A DNA stretch of 64,000 nt from Kiritimatiellia bacterium (GCA_017454745.1 JAFTCL010000001.1:124001-188000), one strand, 5' to 3'; counted from the stretch's first letter, positions 52,131 to 61,716 are shown. Notes: a model not told the origin generated them from the letters alone. Numbers and translations are program-made.

Positions 52131-54341
52131 TCAAGGAGTATCAACATAGTGTATTGAACGGGCATCCTTCCCATCCTCCAACGGCCAAACTTCCGGCAAC
52201 TCGTCTGAACCCTTAAATTTCCACCCCTTGCTCCCTCGTTGCACCACAACCTTCAACGACAAAGGCGTGTCACCGAAGAGTGGGTTTCCCTGTTTGTACA
52301 CAACCGGAGCATCCCCAAGAAAAACCACTTCCCGAAGTTTTGGACAATCGATGAATTGCCTCCAAGTGTTTATCCGACTCAAACTCGCCGGAAAGGTCAC
52401 GCGAGTGAGACTAGGATTACCCCTGAACACCCCAAAACTGACCTGAACCACCCCTTCGCTGTAAAACTCAGAAAAATCACACTTATTAAATGCATATTGT
52501 GCCACTCTCTTCACATTGACTGGCAACCTTACCGACTTCAAACGTCTGCATGCCCAACAGGCACCGGGACCAATACCCGCAACCGTAGGAGGGATGTCAA
52601 ACGTTTGCCGGGTCCTTGGATAAAACACCAGCTCGCGATAATCATGGTCATACAACACCCCGTCTCGTTCGGCATATTCCGTGTTCCCGGTCGCGTAAAC
52701 CCTCGCCAATGACCGGCAATCGCCGAATACCAGCCCTGCACCGTCTAGATTACGGCAAGCTCCGATGTCTATTTCCGTCAAGGCATGGCACTTATCGAGG
52801 ACGCCGGGACCGATTATTTCAAGATGGGATGGCATTTTTATGGAAGACAAATAACTGCACCCGTAGAACGCCCTATAACATATCGCTTTGACGGACTCCG
52901 GCAAGACTGCCTCTGTCATTCTATCACATCTGAAAAAGGCAAGATTTCCGATAGCAACAACCTTGTGCCCATCAAGATAAGGCGGAACGACCAACCGCCC
53001 TACGGGAAGCGGATACACTGCCGGAGTCCCATCATATTTGTCCTCCCCGCGCCATATCACGGCCTCGCCATCCTCGAGCGTGTAAGACCATGTCGTCCCG
53101 TCAATTTCGGCGTTCAGCACATCCGATGCACTTTGCGCAGGTTTTTTGCCGACATAAATGGCACGATCTTTCCTGTCTGGTTTTGCATCCGTCTCTACGG
53201 AGACATTGGTTGTAGCAGTTGTGTCCACTGTAGGTGCCGTACCGCCGGAACTGTCGTCTCCCTTAGGCTGAGAAACATCGGTTGTAGCAGTTGTGTCCAC
53301 TGTAGGTGCCGTACCACCGAAACTGTCGTCTCCTTTAGGCTGATACAAAAACGCTGCATAAAGCGCAACGGCACAGGCAACAATGGCAACTGATACAGCC
53401 GCAACAACCTTAAGGAGCAAACCTCGTCTATTTTTGTTTGATACAGCTGCCTCGGAAGTAGGGCGTTTAATCCTCACAGGAAACTTTCCCGTCGCCGCCT
53501 TTCGGAGCAGTGTCGCCGCCGCCATAGCCGTGGCGGGTCGCTCGTCTGGCTGCGGTGCGCACATACTCGCGAGTATGTGCGCAATAGGCGGTGATACCTC
53601 CGGACAAACCGTCCGCACATTCGGCAGAGGCTCACCCCTGATGGCTTTAGCCATAAGCTGCACTGCAGTGCACCCGTCGTTGGGGCGCTTTCCCGCAAGC
53701 ATCTCGTAAAGAACGACGCCGAGAGAATAGATGTCGGACCGGGCATCGATCTTATGCGAATCCATCAGCTGCTCCGGAGACATATACGCGGGCGTTCCGA
53801 CAATAATGCCGGTCATCGTCATCGTGGTCATTATGCCGTCCGTAAATTTCGCTACGCCGAGATCGGTCAACATCGGTGTGCCGTCCTTGGCGAACAAGAT
53901 ATTGTCAGGCTTGACGTCACGGTGGACGATTCCGTTCCTGTGCACCACGTCAAGGGCGGCGGCAATCCGCATGGTTATGTTTACGGCATCGGCGGGCGGG
54001 ATTCGTCCGCACTTCTTGATCATGTCGGTAAGGCTGCCCCCGGACACATATTCCATGATAATATAGCACAATCCGGTATCAGGATCCTGTCCGAAGTCAT
54101 ACACGGGCACCAGATTTTTGTGCCGGATCTCTCTCGCAAACTCGGCTTCGCTCGCGAAGCGGCTGCGCAACTCGTGGGTCATTTTGTCTGGGTGCATCAC
54201 CTTAATGGCAAATTGCGCCCCCTTGGAGGTCCGGACAAGATAGACCGTCCCCATACCGCCCTTTCCGAGCAGTTTTTCCACCACGTAGTCGCCAAAGCGG
54301 TCTCCCGCCTTGAGCGGATTTATGCCATGATCATTCGACAT
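52131..54341 (-). CDS. Ser/Thr protein kinase with LRR_5 (BspA-like) extracellular domain
   Basis: A 736-residue protein. The kinase domain covers about residues 18-275: GKGGMGTVYLV, AIKVM, HRDVKPDN and TDLGVAKF (DLG in place of DFG, still with the metal-binding Asp), APE replaced by SPEQ. A membrane helix follows (about 312-336), then two copies of a 24-residue Thr/Gly-rich unit. The end (from about 420) is BspA-type LRR_5 repeats (AFYGCSYLSSIKMP pattern). It looks like a receptor kinase. It is downstream of the second kinase gene (30 bp). Confidence 0.87.
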   Translation of the reverse strand: MSNDHGINPLKAGDRFGDYVVEKLLGKGGMGTVYLVRTSKGAQFAIKVMHPDKMTHELRSRFASEAEFAREIRHKNLVPVYDFGQDPDTGLCYIIMEYVSGGSLTDMIKKCGRIPPADAVNITMRIAAALDVVHRNGIVHRDVKPDNILFAKDGTPMLTDLGVAKFTDGIMTTMTMTGIIVGTPAYMSPEQLMDSHKIDARSDIYSLGVVLYEMLAGKRPNDGCTAVQLMAKAIRGEPLPNVRTVCPEVSPPIAHILASMCAPQPDERPATAMAAATLLRKAATGKFPVRIKRPTSEAAVSNKNRRGLLLKVVAAVSVAIVACAVALYAAFLYQPKGDDSFGGTAPTVDTTATTDVSQPKGDDSSGGTAPTVDTTATTNVSVETDAKPDRKDRAIYVGKKPAQSASDVLNAEIDGTTWSYTLEDGEAVIWRGEDKYDGTPAVYPLPVGRLVVPPYLDGHKVVAIGNLAFFRCDRMTEAVLPESVKAICYRAFYGCSYLSSIKMPSHLEIIGPGVLDKCHALTEIDIGACRNLDGAGLVFGDCRSLARVYATGNTEYAERDGVLYDHDYRELVFYPRTRQTFDIPPTVAGIGPGACWACRRLKSVRLPVNVKRVAQYAFNKCDFSEFYSEGVVQVSFGVFRGNPSLTRVTFPASLSRINTWRQFIDCPKLREVVFLGDAPVVYKQGNPLFGDTPLSLKVVVQRGSKGWKFKGSDELPEVWPLEDGKDARSIHYVDTP
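53205..53348. repeat. Tandem duplication of a 72-bp coding unit
   Basis: Two copies, 72 bp apart, nearly identical, inside the receptor kinase gene. They encode a 24-residue unit with GDDS-GGTAPTVDTTATT. A few synonymous and one or two coding differences show they are not a very recent copy. This spacer between the membrane helix and the LRR part may vary in copy number. Confidence 0.75.
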
Positions 54342-54371
54342 ATGACCTCACCCCTGTTCGTGACGTGTCCG

Positions 54372-55448
54372 TCAGCACGAAAAAAAACGAATACCCGCCC
54401 AGACGATGCCGAAAACCGCCAGGGCAGCCAGAACCCCCGTCACGATTCGTTTAAACAAACGAACTCTTCTCCGTCCGGATAGAAAATCCTCAACCGCCCT
54501 GTCACCGTCCAGTCCAGAAAGGGTACCGTTTCTATTCGAGTCTGGTGCGGCGGTGTCACCGATGAAAGCGTTTGGGCGCTCGGCCTCTCCGTAGCCAAGT
54601 TTGGCTAAAACCGCAAGCAATGCCGCCGGAGACGCAATTCTTTCGTTTGGAGCCTTTTCGCACATCAATTTAATCACCGCTGAAATTTTCGGAGAGACCT
54701 GCGCATTGAATGTCTGGATATCGGGCAGTGGATCCGGCGAGAGCAGATTACGTATGATTTCCTTGAAACTTTTACCTTCATACGGGTTATGGCCGCATAA
54801 CATCTCAAAAAAGACGATTCCCAGGCTGTAGATGTCCGACCGCACATCGACCGTACTGGAGTCCATCGCCTGCTCTGGCGAAATGTAAGCTGGCGTTCCA
54901 AACACAGTGTTTCCCATGGTCCTGAGAGAATCGACGCTCTCGGAAACTTTAGCGATACCCAAGTCTATGAGCTTGACGACGCCATCGTCAGTCACCATGA
55001 TGTTTCCCGGCTTGATATCCCTATGGACCATTCCGAATCGCTGTCCCGCGTCAAGCGCATTGGCGACGCACGAGATTATACGCACGGCCTCCTTCTCGGA
55101 GAAGCATCCGGACAACGAAAGCATCCGGCGCAACGTACGTCCCTGTATGTAATCCATGACGATGTAATATACTTGGTGCTTGTCATCATATCCGGCATCA
55201 TGAACTGCGACAAGATTTGGATGTCTTATGCGGGATGCCAGAATAGCTTCCCTCAAGAACCGCTTTACATATTGGGCATTTCCCTCCGCCAAGCCCCGGT
55301 CAAGTATCTTCATCGCAAAGCTGGTACCCAGTACAGTGTGGCGAACGAGATAAACAGATCCGATGCTACCTTTGCCGAGTGATGTCTCGACTATGTAGCC
55401 ATGGATAATATCTCCTGCGGAAAACATCCTGTCAGTCTTCGTGTCCAT
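54372..55448 (-). CDS. Membrane-anchored Ser/Thr protein kinase
   Basis: A 358-residue kinase. GKGSIGSVYLV, AMKIL, HRDIKPGNIM, and IDLGIAKV mark the kinase domain (about residues 15-275), again with DLG. The C-terminal hydrophobic segment (about 332-354) is a single membrane anchor with almost nothing outside. It is 30 bp upstream of the receptor kinase and 13 bp downstream of the FGE-like gene, so it belongs to one operon. Confidence 0.88.
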   Translation of the reverse strand: MDTKTDRMFSAGDIIHGYIVETSLGKGSIGSVYLVRHTVLGTSFAMKILDRGLAEGNAQYVKRFLREAILASRIRHPNLVAVHDAGYDDKHQVYYIVMDYIQGRTLRRMLSLSGCFSEKEAVRIISCVANALDAGQRFGMVHRDIKPGNIMVTDDGVVKLIDLGIAKVSESVDSLRTMGNTVFGTPAYISPEQAMDSSTVDVRSDIYSLGIVFFEMLCGHNPYEGKSFKEIIRNLLSPDPLPDIQTFNAQVSPKISAVIKLMCEKAPNERIASPAALLAVLAKLGYGEAERPNAFIGDTAAPDSNRNGTLSGLDGDRAVEDFLSGRRRVRLFKRIVTGVLAALAVFGIVWAGIRFFSC

Positions 55449-55461
55449 ATTGTCTCTCGCT

Positions 55462-57351
55462 TTACCGGGACTTCTTCTCCTTCACAAGATCCGGTCCGAT
55501 TACTAACCGGAAACCGCAATTACGGCCTCGGTTAAAATCTCTCGCCGCGATTGAAATTTCGTCCTGATAGTCTCCCGCCCATAAGTTCCAAGCGATTGCC
55601 GTATGCGCGTTTGGGGAGTCGTTCCAGAAGAGTGGGTCTGTATCCATTCCTTCCCACTTCGTGTTCATTGTGGTCATGAACATACGAGTATTGTGATCTA
55701 TATCAAGGGAGATGTCTGTAGAGAAAGTGTCAAGCAAGAATTCGTGGACGTTTCCCCGGATATCGTAAATTCCCCATGCGTTTCCCGGCTTCATCCCGAC
55801 GGCTACTGGTGGGAAATTTACTCCCCAGAATTTGACCAAAAGATTGTTCGGGTCAAAATCGACTCCTTTCGCCTTCGTTTTGGCAAACCGCACCCGCTCT
55901 TCACATGTCCAGCAATATTTTTGGTATTCGTCTTCGGTAAGCCTAGGTTTGGCGTACCAGTCCAGATCCGGATTCCCGTTGGCTCTGCAGGCGTATTCCC
56001 GTTCCGCCATAGTGGGAAGACGGAAAATGTAGCCAGAAGGTAGTATTTTTGCATATTTTGCCGACAATTCATCCGCAAATCTACTCGCATCGTCGCGGGT
56101 CAGACCGGGACTTGAAACGGGAAGTTTTATCCCTCCAAGAATGTTTTTCAAACTTCTATGCTCCCAATTCGCCTGTCTTCCGGTCTGTTCCCATTGTTCA
56201 ATGGTAACGGGGAACTTTCCGATCCAGAACGAACGTGTAATCGTAACTTGGTGTGGATAGTGGCAATAATTGGGCGAACTCTTGTACCCCATCGTAAAGG
56301 TGCCAGCCGGAATGGGCATAAACTCCATGACCACACCCTTCCCCATTTTGATCAAAATGGGCGCACCCGTCTTTCCGGCGGATAAGGCGGCAGTCGGCAC
56401 GTCAGAGGCATTGGCAGAAACGACGACCGTTCTCTCCGTCTCCGCGATCCGTTTCTCGGCGAGCGTCTTATTCAGACCTGACAGCACTCCGTTTGCGATT
56501 GATATGCGGTACCACTTTGCGGAGTGTTCCCGAAACGCCTTCGCCGAATCCCCCTTCATCGTATCGGACCGTTCCCACCAGAACTCCGCAATTCGTCTGG
56601 CGTCGTCAATCTGCCGATTAGGCGAACGCTCCAGCTCGGCGATCTCGGCTAATTCACCCACACCCTGAGCAAACTCGTCCAACGCGCCGTTCCAGTCCCC
56701 GGCCGCGGCAAGCGCGGTGCCGTACCGTTCGCGCAGGGCCGCCGTAGGCTTGTTCTCCGCCACCGCCTTCTTTAACGCCGCCTTTAACCCACTTAGCTCC
56801 TTCTGTCTCCGTGTGAACTCAACCGTCCGGGCATACACGGCGGCAAGACGTCCCGTCTGGCGAGGGAAAGAGACCCTCACCCGCTGAGCTATCGCGGTTA
56901 CACTTTGCATTTCGGATGCGTCCAATGCCGACTCCAACAGGATAGCCGCGCCATCCGCATTTCCAGCCTTGGCGAGTCCAGGCACAAAACCCGCTGCCCA
57001 CGTCCCGAACAACCCGTCGGGCACATCCTTCACGCCTTCGCGCAATTTCACGAATGCCGCAGACGCATTGGCGCAATCCCCTTCCTGCATGAACAGGTTG
57101 AACGCCAATTTAATCAATTGGAAACGGGCCGCTTCTGTGTCCGCCCGTACTACATATCCCAAAAGCTCCTCCGCCAACTCGGCGCGCTTCTTCTTCCCCG
57201 CTTTTAACGCTGCAAAGTCGTCCGCCGTCAGAGAATGAATAATTGGCTTGGCTTTTTCCAGCTCCGCATCCGTCGGCATGCCCCATGACACCTCTAAAGA
57301 CAATGCAAAGCACAGATATACCGCAAAAATGATTGTTCTAAACTTTGTCAT
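55462..57351 (-). CDS. Secreted FGE/SUMF1-fold protein with helical N-terminal half
   Basis: A 629-residue secreted protein. The signal peptide is followed by a helical region (about residues 30-300). The formylglycine-generating-enzyme (SUMF1) domain follows: IPAGTFTMGYKSS, LPTMAEREYACRANG, IYDIRGNVHEFLLD and NCGFRLVIGPDLVKEKK at the end. The two catalytic Cys of true FGE are not seen at the expected place, where IAARDF stands. It is therefore more likely a binding or scaffold module than a sulfatase activator. It is ATGA-coupled to the double-SUMF1 gene. Confidence 0.8.
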   Translation of the reverse strand: MTKFRTIIFAVYLCFALSLEVSWGMPTDAELEKAKPIIHSLTADDFAALKAGKKKRAELAEELLGYVVRADTEAARFQLIKLAFNLFMQEGDCANASAAFVKLREGVKDVPDGLFGTWAAGFVPGLAKAGNADGAAILLESALDASEMQSVTAIAQRVRVSFPRQTGRLAAVYARTVEFTRRQKELSGLKAALKKAVAENKPTAALRERYGTALAAAGDWNGALDEFAQGVGELAEIAELERSPNRQIDDARRIAEFWWERSDTMKGDSAKAFREHSAKWYRISIANGVLSGLNKTLAEKRIAETERTVVVSANASDVPTAALSAGKTGAPILIKMGKGVVMEFMPIPAGTFTMGYKSSPNYCHYPHQVTITRSFWIGKFPVTIEQWEQTGRQANWEHRSLKNILGGIKLPVSSPGLTRDDASRFADELSAKYAKILPSGYIFRLPTMAEREYACRANGNPDLDWYAKPRLTEDEYQKYCWTCEERVRFAKTKAKGVDFDPNNLLVKFWGVNFPPVAVGMKPGNAWGIYDIRGNVHEFLLDTFSTDISLDIDHNTRMFMTTMNTKWEGMDTDPLFWNDSPNAHTAIAWNLWAGDYQDEISIAARDFNRGRNCGFRLVIGPDLVKEKKSR

Positions 57352-59273
57352 TTCGATGCCCCCCTTTTCTGTTCCTTCACAAGATCCGGTCCGACCACGA
57401 GCCTAAAACCTATGGATGGGTTCTTCGTGCTGCGCTTTATCATAAAACGCTTTGTACCCCATCCCTCGCAACGGCAATTTGCATGAAAACAACCGTCAAA
57501 ATCCTTTGCTGTCGCCCAAAACAACGGATCTCGATCGTTTCTCAGCCACCCTACACTCGTCCACCGCATATCTGGATTCGTCGAATAGGTGGTAGCCGGA
57601 AATGTGTCGAGCATCCATTCGTTAACATTCCCCAATAGATCGCAAACGCCCCATCTGTTGGCGGGCTTCGTACCTACAGGAAACGGGATGGAGTAGTAAG
57701 ATGCAACTTGCTGCTTGATCTTATCGCCGGTTATCCCTTTACGCGTGAGAACCGTGAGTTTTTCCTGCGGTGTTATGGCGTAACGTTTTTGCTCATCCTC
57801 GGAAAGAAGTGGTTTTGCGAACCAATCACTTGTCACGTCACCGTTGGCGCGGCAGGCGTATTCCCATTCCGCCATCGTCGGCAGCCGGAAGACATACCCG
57901 GCGGGCAGATATTTTTTGAAAAGGATGTTCATCCGAGATGCAAACGCTCCGGCTTCATCTCGTGAACAGCAGGTCTGCGGTAAAATGTCTCCTCCCAATG
58001 CCGTTAATACCGGACGCGACTCCTGTGGAACCTCAATGCGCGAAGCAACGCGCATCCATTGATCCACTGTCACAGGAAACTTTCCGATCCAAAAAGGACG
58101 GGTAATCGTGACCTTATGCAGATAGAAACAATACTGGCTGGCATACTGATACCCCATATTAAACGTTCCCGCCGGACACGCCATGAATTCCATAGTTCTG
58201 CCCATTCCCATATCGACCGTAATGGGTTTATTTGACAGATCGCTCGGTTGTTTCTTCTCCCCCGTTTCAAGTTCCGGCTTTTGCGTCTGGGGTAAGTTTA
58301 CTCCGGTGCTGCGGTTGTCGCCAACGGCAGTAGTCGCGGTTCTACCTTCTTTCTTTTCTTTCACTAAATCCGGCCCAATGACCAACCTGAACCCGTTCGA
58401 CGGAAACCGCAACTCGCGCCTGATGAAATGGCGCAGTTCCCCCCATCCCTTCTCGGTGTCGCGTTGTGAAACCACTGCGGCGTCCGGATCGTCACACCAG
58501 AACAGAGGATCTGTATTCATTCCCGACCAATTTGGTTTTCCGGGTTCGAAATCCCCCTCGCTTCTTCCTGCAAAACTTTGCGGGAATGTATCGAGAAATA
58601 AAGGATAAACGTTCCCGTACAGATCGCCTATCCCCCAAGCGTTCAGGGGTTTTTGTTCTGAAAGCGAAGGCGGTAAAAAGTACCACGGACTCTTTATCAT
58701 TGGATTGTGGTAATCGATCACCACTCCTTTCTTCTTCAGAATCTCCCACCGTTCCTCAAATGTCCAGGCATATTTTGACTTCTCACTGATTGAAAGATGA
58801 GGCTTCGCATACCAGTCATTTTCGATATTACCTCCGGCTCGGCATGCATACTCCCATTCCGCCATTGTTGGCGGACGGATAATATAACCGTTCGGCAGCA
58901 CGTTACGGTACTTCTCTGTCATCCATTCCGCGAAACTCAATATGTCGTTTATCGTACAGCCAATCTGGGGGGCTTTATCCCCTCCAAGCGCCTCTCTCGC
59001 CTCACGCAAAAACTGGGGGATTCTGATCGGCTGTCCCATTCTGTTATACTGTACTCCGGATACATGGTACTTGCTCATCCAAAATGGGCGCGTAATGGTA
59101 ACCTTGTGCGGGAAGAATTCGTGCCGTCCGTCCGGATAGCCCATAGTGAACGTTCCAGCCGGACAAGACATGAACGTCATCGAAACTCCATCACCCATAT
59201 CAATCGTGATGTAGTTATTTCTACCACCTCGGGGAGAGCTGGTCTTGGGAGAAGCTAATGCCGTTTTCCCCAC
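57348..59273 (-). CDS. Tandem double FGE/SUMF1-fold protein
   Basis: A 641-residue protein with two FGE domains (about residues 20-310 and 345-635). Each has PAGTF-MGY, PPTMAEWEYACR or LPTMAEWEYACR and GFRLVIGPDLVKEKK or GFRLVVGPDLVKEQK. No Cys pair is present in the first copy; the second has CFHANCRC nearby but out of the canonical context. The two domains and the FGE at 55462 are clearly tandem copies. The start is uncertain: GTG at 59273 is the only good one, and the open frame continues upstream for about 85 bp without ATG. Confidence 0.7.
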   Translation of the reverse strand: MGKTALASPKTSSPRGGRNNYITIDMGDGVSMTFMSCPAGTFTMGYPDGRHEFFPHKVTITRPFWMSKYHVSGVQYNRMGQPIRIPQFLREAREALGGDKAPQIGCTINDILSFAEWMTEKYRNVLPNGYIIRPPTMAEWEYACRAGGNIENDWYAKPHLSISEKSKYAWTFEERWEILKKKGVVIDYHNPMIKSPWYFLPPSLSEQKPLNAWGIGDLYGNVYPLFLDTFPQSFAGRSEGDFEPGKPNWSGMNTDPLFWCDDPDAAVVSQRDTEKGWGELRHFIRRELRFPSNGFRLVIGPDLVKEKKEGRTATTAVGDNRSTGVNLPQTQKPELETGEKKQPSDLSNKPITVDMGMGRTMEFMACPAGTFNMGYQYASQYCFYLHKVTITRPFWIGKFPVTVDQWMRVASRIEVPQESRPVLTALGGDILPQTCCSRDEAGAFASRMNILFKKYLPAGYVFRLPTMAEWEYACRANGDVTSDWFAKPLLSEDEQKRYAITPQEKLTVLTRKGITGDKIKQQVASYYSIPFPVGTKPANRWGVCDLLGNVNEWMLDTFPATTYSTNPDMRWTSVGWLRNDRDPLFWATAKDFDGCFHANCRCEGWGTKRFMIKRSTKNPSIGFRLVVGPDLVKEQKRGASK

Positions 59274-59467
59274 TGATTTAAGCCCCCGCCAGCAAATTTC
59301 CAGTGCAACACTCGCTGCATAAGCAATGCTGACAGTGCTTTCTTGTGAACGTAAGGTATTTTAGCACATTCCGATTTGTGGTTGCAAGGGGGAATTCCGG
59401 CAAACCGGCGGTTTGTGTGTTATTCAATGTTTACGGCAACGATGCTAGAAGCGAGCTTAATTCCTCA

Positions 59468-59491
59468 CGCAGAGCCGCAGAGAGCGCAGAG
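59468..59491. repeat. Three copies of CGCAGAG
   Basis: CGCAGAG occurs at 59468-59474, 59476-59482 and 59485-59491, spaced 8 and 9 bp. A motif of this kind is found in many environmental genomes, often ahead of small nuclease-like genes. Here its role is unknown. Confidence 0.7.
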
Positions 59492-59590
59492 GGATATGCG
59501 TACGACATGATCGTAAACCGCACATTCGTTTACGACAACTATCTGCAAGCGGTTTGTTTCCATCAGATGAGAATGACGGTTGGGAAGAAA

Positions 59591-59767
59591 ATGAAACAAG
59601 ATTCAAACGGATTGTTAATAACAACTTGCGAATCGATTATTAAGGAAATGGATGAAACATACGGCGTAAAGCAGGCAGATAAACATGGTGAATGTCCCAA
59701 ATGTACATATAAAGTCTATTTAGTACTACGTTTATTTGGTTTTAACATAAAGACAGGCCAGAAATAA
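59591..59767 (+). CDS. Possible small Cys-containing protein
   Basis: A 58-residue frame beginning MKQDSNGLLITTCESIIK. It has one CPKC motif (near residue 37) and a hydrophobic segment near the end. The longer upstream reading frame runs through the CGCAGAG repeats and is not trusted. GGGAAGAAA lies close to the ATG. It may be real, but evidence is thin. Confidence 0.3.
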   Translation: MKQDSNGLLITTCESIIKEMDETYGVKQADKHGECPKCTYKVYLVLRLFGFNIKTGQK

Positions 59768-59851
59768 TATTATGATTACCATTGGTACCGTCAGGATATC
59801 GACAACAATTGTCAACCAGGTTGAACTTGGAGCAATAAACGCGGAGGTTTT

Positions 59852-60529
59852 ATGCGTACATCCACTTTAATAATTCAAGCAATTATTGATATGAATATGT
59901 TATTGTTCATAGGTTGTTTGCAACATGTTTCAAATTCACGAACATGGAAGGATGGAATCGTCCCTGTTATAGTTTCGTCCGACACGCTAAAATCTATTGA
60001 TGAGCATATTTTATCGGAGAAAGCCACTTCCAACACATTGTATCTTGCCAAATGCGACGGAGTGGCGTTGGCAGAATACCCAAAATTGCAACCACTATAC
60101 CTACCGCCCGCAAGATATGACATTGTTTGGCCAGAAAACGGCTTAAGGTGCGATTCTCCATATGGGTTGGGATTGACCGGCGGTGAGGATGGCGAGGGGT
60201 CTTTGGCAGAAATATCCCGCAATTTTTGTCCACACGTGCCTTTAATAAATATTTACAGTCCAGATGATAATGGTGTGTGGTTTTCAGAGTGTGGCGGTTT
60301 TAAGTGGCCGCAACCCGAAGGTAAATATCTTTTTTTAGAAACACATTATGGGTGTGATGGGAATTTCCCTCCGACAAGGTTGACCATTTTTATTAATAAT
60401 CCAAAAGGGTATGAAAAGATATTCGACTGCTATTTCCATCGCTTTCAAGAAGCGCATTGGTGTTTCTCCGACGAAAACGAACTAATCATTCACACCCACT
60501 TCAAGAACTGGAAAGTAGTCTTTGAGTAA
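59852..60529 (+). CDS. Hypothetical orphan protein
   Basis: A 225-residue protein of unknown function. GGAGG lies 4-5 bases upstream of the ATG. A hydrophobic N-terminus (about residues 5-22, with a Cys) may be a signal or lipoprotein anchor. The body has Trp/Tyr-rich strands (YLFLETHYGCDGNFPP). It is notably more AT-rich than its neighbours, consistent with horizontal transfer. No family is recognised. Confidence 0.65.
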   Translation: MRTSTLIIQAIIDMNMLLFIGCLQHVSNSRTWKDGIVPVIVSSDTLKSIDEHILSEKATSNTLYLAKCDGVALAEYPKLQPLYLPPARYDIVWPENGLRCDSPYGLGLTGGEDGEGSLAEISRNFCPHVPLINIYSPDDNGVWFSECGGFKWPQPEGKYLFLETHYGCDGNFPPTRLTIFINNPKGYEKIFDCYFHRFQEAHWCFSDENELIIHTHFKNWKVVFE

Positions 60530-60539
60530 GGCATACAGA

Positions 60540-60644
60540 ATGGAAGTCACAACAATCTTATGCGGTTCCCTCATCAACGAGACTGTGGTCGGCGTTGCGG
60601 GGACTAACGTGATTTCACGCTATTGGGACACCTTCGGGCGTTAG
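60540..60644 (+). pseudogene. Possible RHS/YD-repeat remnant
   Basis: A 34-residue open stretch ending in GTNVISRYWDTFGR before a stop, which resembles one YD/RHS repeat unit. No signals of a real gene accompany it. It is likely a leftover of a larger RHS gene. Confidence 0.3.
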
Positions 60645-60659
60645 CTCGATCCCGGTTCT

Positions 60660-60851
60660 TCAAGCACTACGTCCAGTATTTTTTGATAAGTAGTGTTTCC
60701 GTTCGTCAAATACTGTCCAGCGTTTCCCTTTTGCTGATGACACCGCTAACTCGTCCTGTCTGCGGCAGGCGAAACCCTTGCCACCCTCCCTCTTGACCTT
60801 CGAGACGAGCATCTTGCAGGGGCAGAAGATGTTGCGGTAGTCGGAACTCAT
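60660..60851 (-). CDS. Possible small protein or C-terminal fragment
   Basis: A 63-residue frame starting MSSDYRNIFCPCKMLVSK and containing CRRQDELAV. It is basic and Cys-containing, of unknown family. The ribosome site is poor (AGGAG lies about 24 bases upstream). It may be part of a decayed gene. Confidence 0.3.
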   Translation of the reverse strand: MSSDYRNIFCPCKMLVSKVKREGGKGFACRRQDELAVSSAKGKRWTVFDERKHYLSKNTGRSA

Positions 60852-61035
60852 GTCGCACAGCCGTATGAGATCTCCTGCGCTTCAGTTTTAGCGCGGCCTT
60901 GTAGGCTCGCCTTTTCATTGAAGACATTAAATGAATCACATGAATTTTACTATGCCAAAAGCTCGGTTTTCGCTTTTCTTTTTCTATGGAAAAGCATATA
61001 CTTGATTCTGTTTGTCAAACTTAAGGAGTTTTCAC
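60852..61035. other. Leader region of the thioredoxin gene
   Basis: About 180 bp. GCTTTTC (60972-60978) and GAAAAGC (60989-60995) form an inverted repeat immediately before a TATACT box. No good -35 is present. AAGGAG precedes the ATG at 61036. Confidence 0.4.
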
Positions 61036-61716
61036 ATGAAGAAAATCATCGCATTGTTCGCATTGGCGGCGGCGTTGCCGCTGGCCACACCGGCGTTCGC
61101 TGAAGAAGAAACCGCAAAACTCGCCGCCGAGTCGGTGCTTAAGGAAGGCGTTCAGGCCGGAGTCTGGACCCAGGATTTTGCCGCCGCCCAAAAAGAGGCC
61201 GCCGCCAAGAAATTGCCGGTGCTGATGAACTTCACCGGCAGCGACTGGTGCGGCTGGTGTAAGCTGGCCGACAAAAACATCTTCTCGACCGACGAGTGGA
61301 AAAAGTACGCCGCCGAGAAGCTGGTTTTGGCATGGATCGACTTCCCAAAAGACAAGTCGAAAGTCCCCGAAGCGTTCCAAAAGCGCAACGAAGAACTTTC
61401 CCAGAAGTACGACGTCCACGGCTATCCCACCTTCATCATGTTGGACTCGGACGGCAACGAGTTGTTCCGTGCCAGCACCGGCCGCAGCAGCGCCAGCGAG
61501 TTCATCAAGCAGCTCGACGACGAATTCGCCAAAGCCGACAAAATCGCCAAATTGTCCGGCGACAAGAAAGCCGCCTATGACAAGGCAAAACAGGACCTTA
61601 AAGAGGCGAACGAGGCATTCAAAAAATTCATCAAGGAAGCCAACAGCAAAGCCGAAGAGTTGCACAAAAAGGTCGAGGCGGCTGAAAAGGCCCTCGAAGC
61701 CGTGTTGGGCGACTAA
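61036..61716 (+). CDS. Periplasmic thioredoxin-fold protein with coiled-coil tail
   Basis: A 226-residue secreted protein. The signal (LFALAAALPLATPAFA) is followed by a thioredoxin domain with the redox motif WCGWCK (near residue 77) and the cis-Pro YPTFIM (near 138). The tail (about residues 170-225) is Lys/Glu/Ala-rich coiled coil. The type recalls Thioredoxin_7 proteins that reduce periplasmic thiols. AAGGAG precedes the ATG. The partner is unknown. Confidence 0.84.
   Translation: MKKIIALFALAAALPLATPAFAEEETAKLAAESVLKEGVQAGVWTQDFAAAQKEAAAKKLPVLMNFTGSDWCGWCKLADKNIFSTDEWKKYAAEKLVLAWIDFPKDKSKVPEAFQKRNEELSQKYDVHGYPTFIMLDSDGNELFRASTGRSSASEFIKQLDDEFAKADKIAKLSGDKKAAYDKAKQDLKEANEAFKKFIKEANSKAEELHKKVEAAEKALEAVLGD

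Larger units (their letters stand above)
59274..59851. other. Intergenic region with CGCAGAG copies
   Basis: About 580 bp with a change to more AT-rich sequence. It holds three CGCAGAG copies (59468-59491) and a low-confidence small gene at 59591. The upstream end of the FGE operon leader is at its left; no convincing promoter was found for it. Confidence 0.5.
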
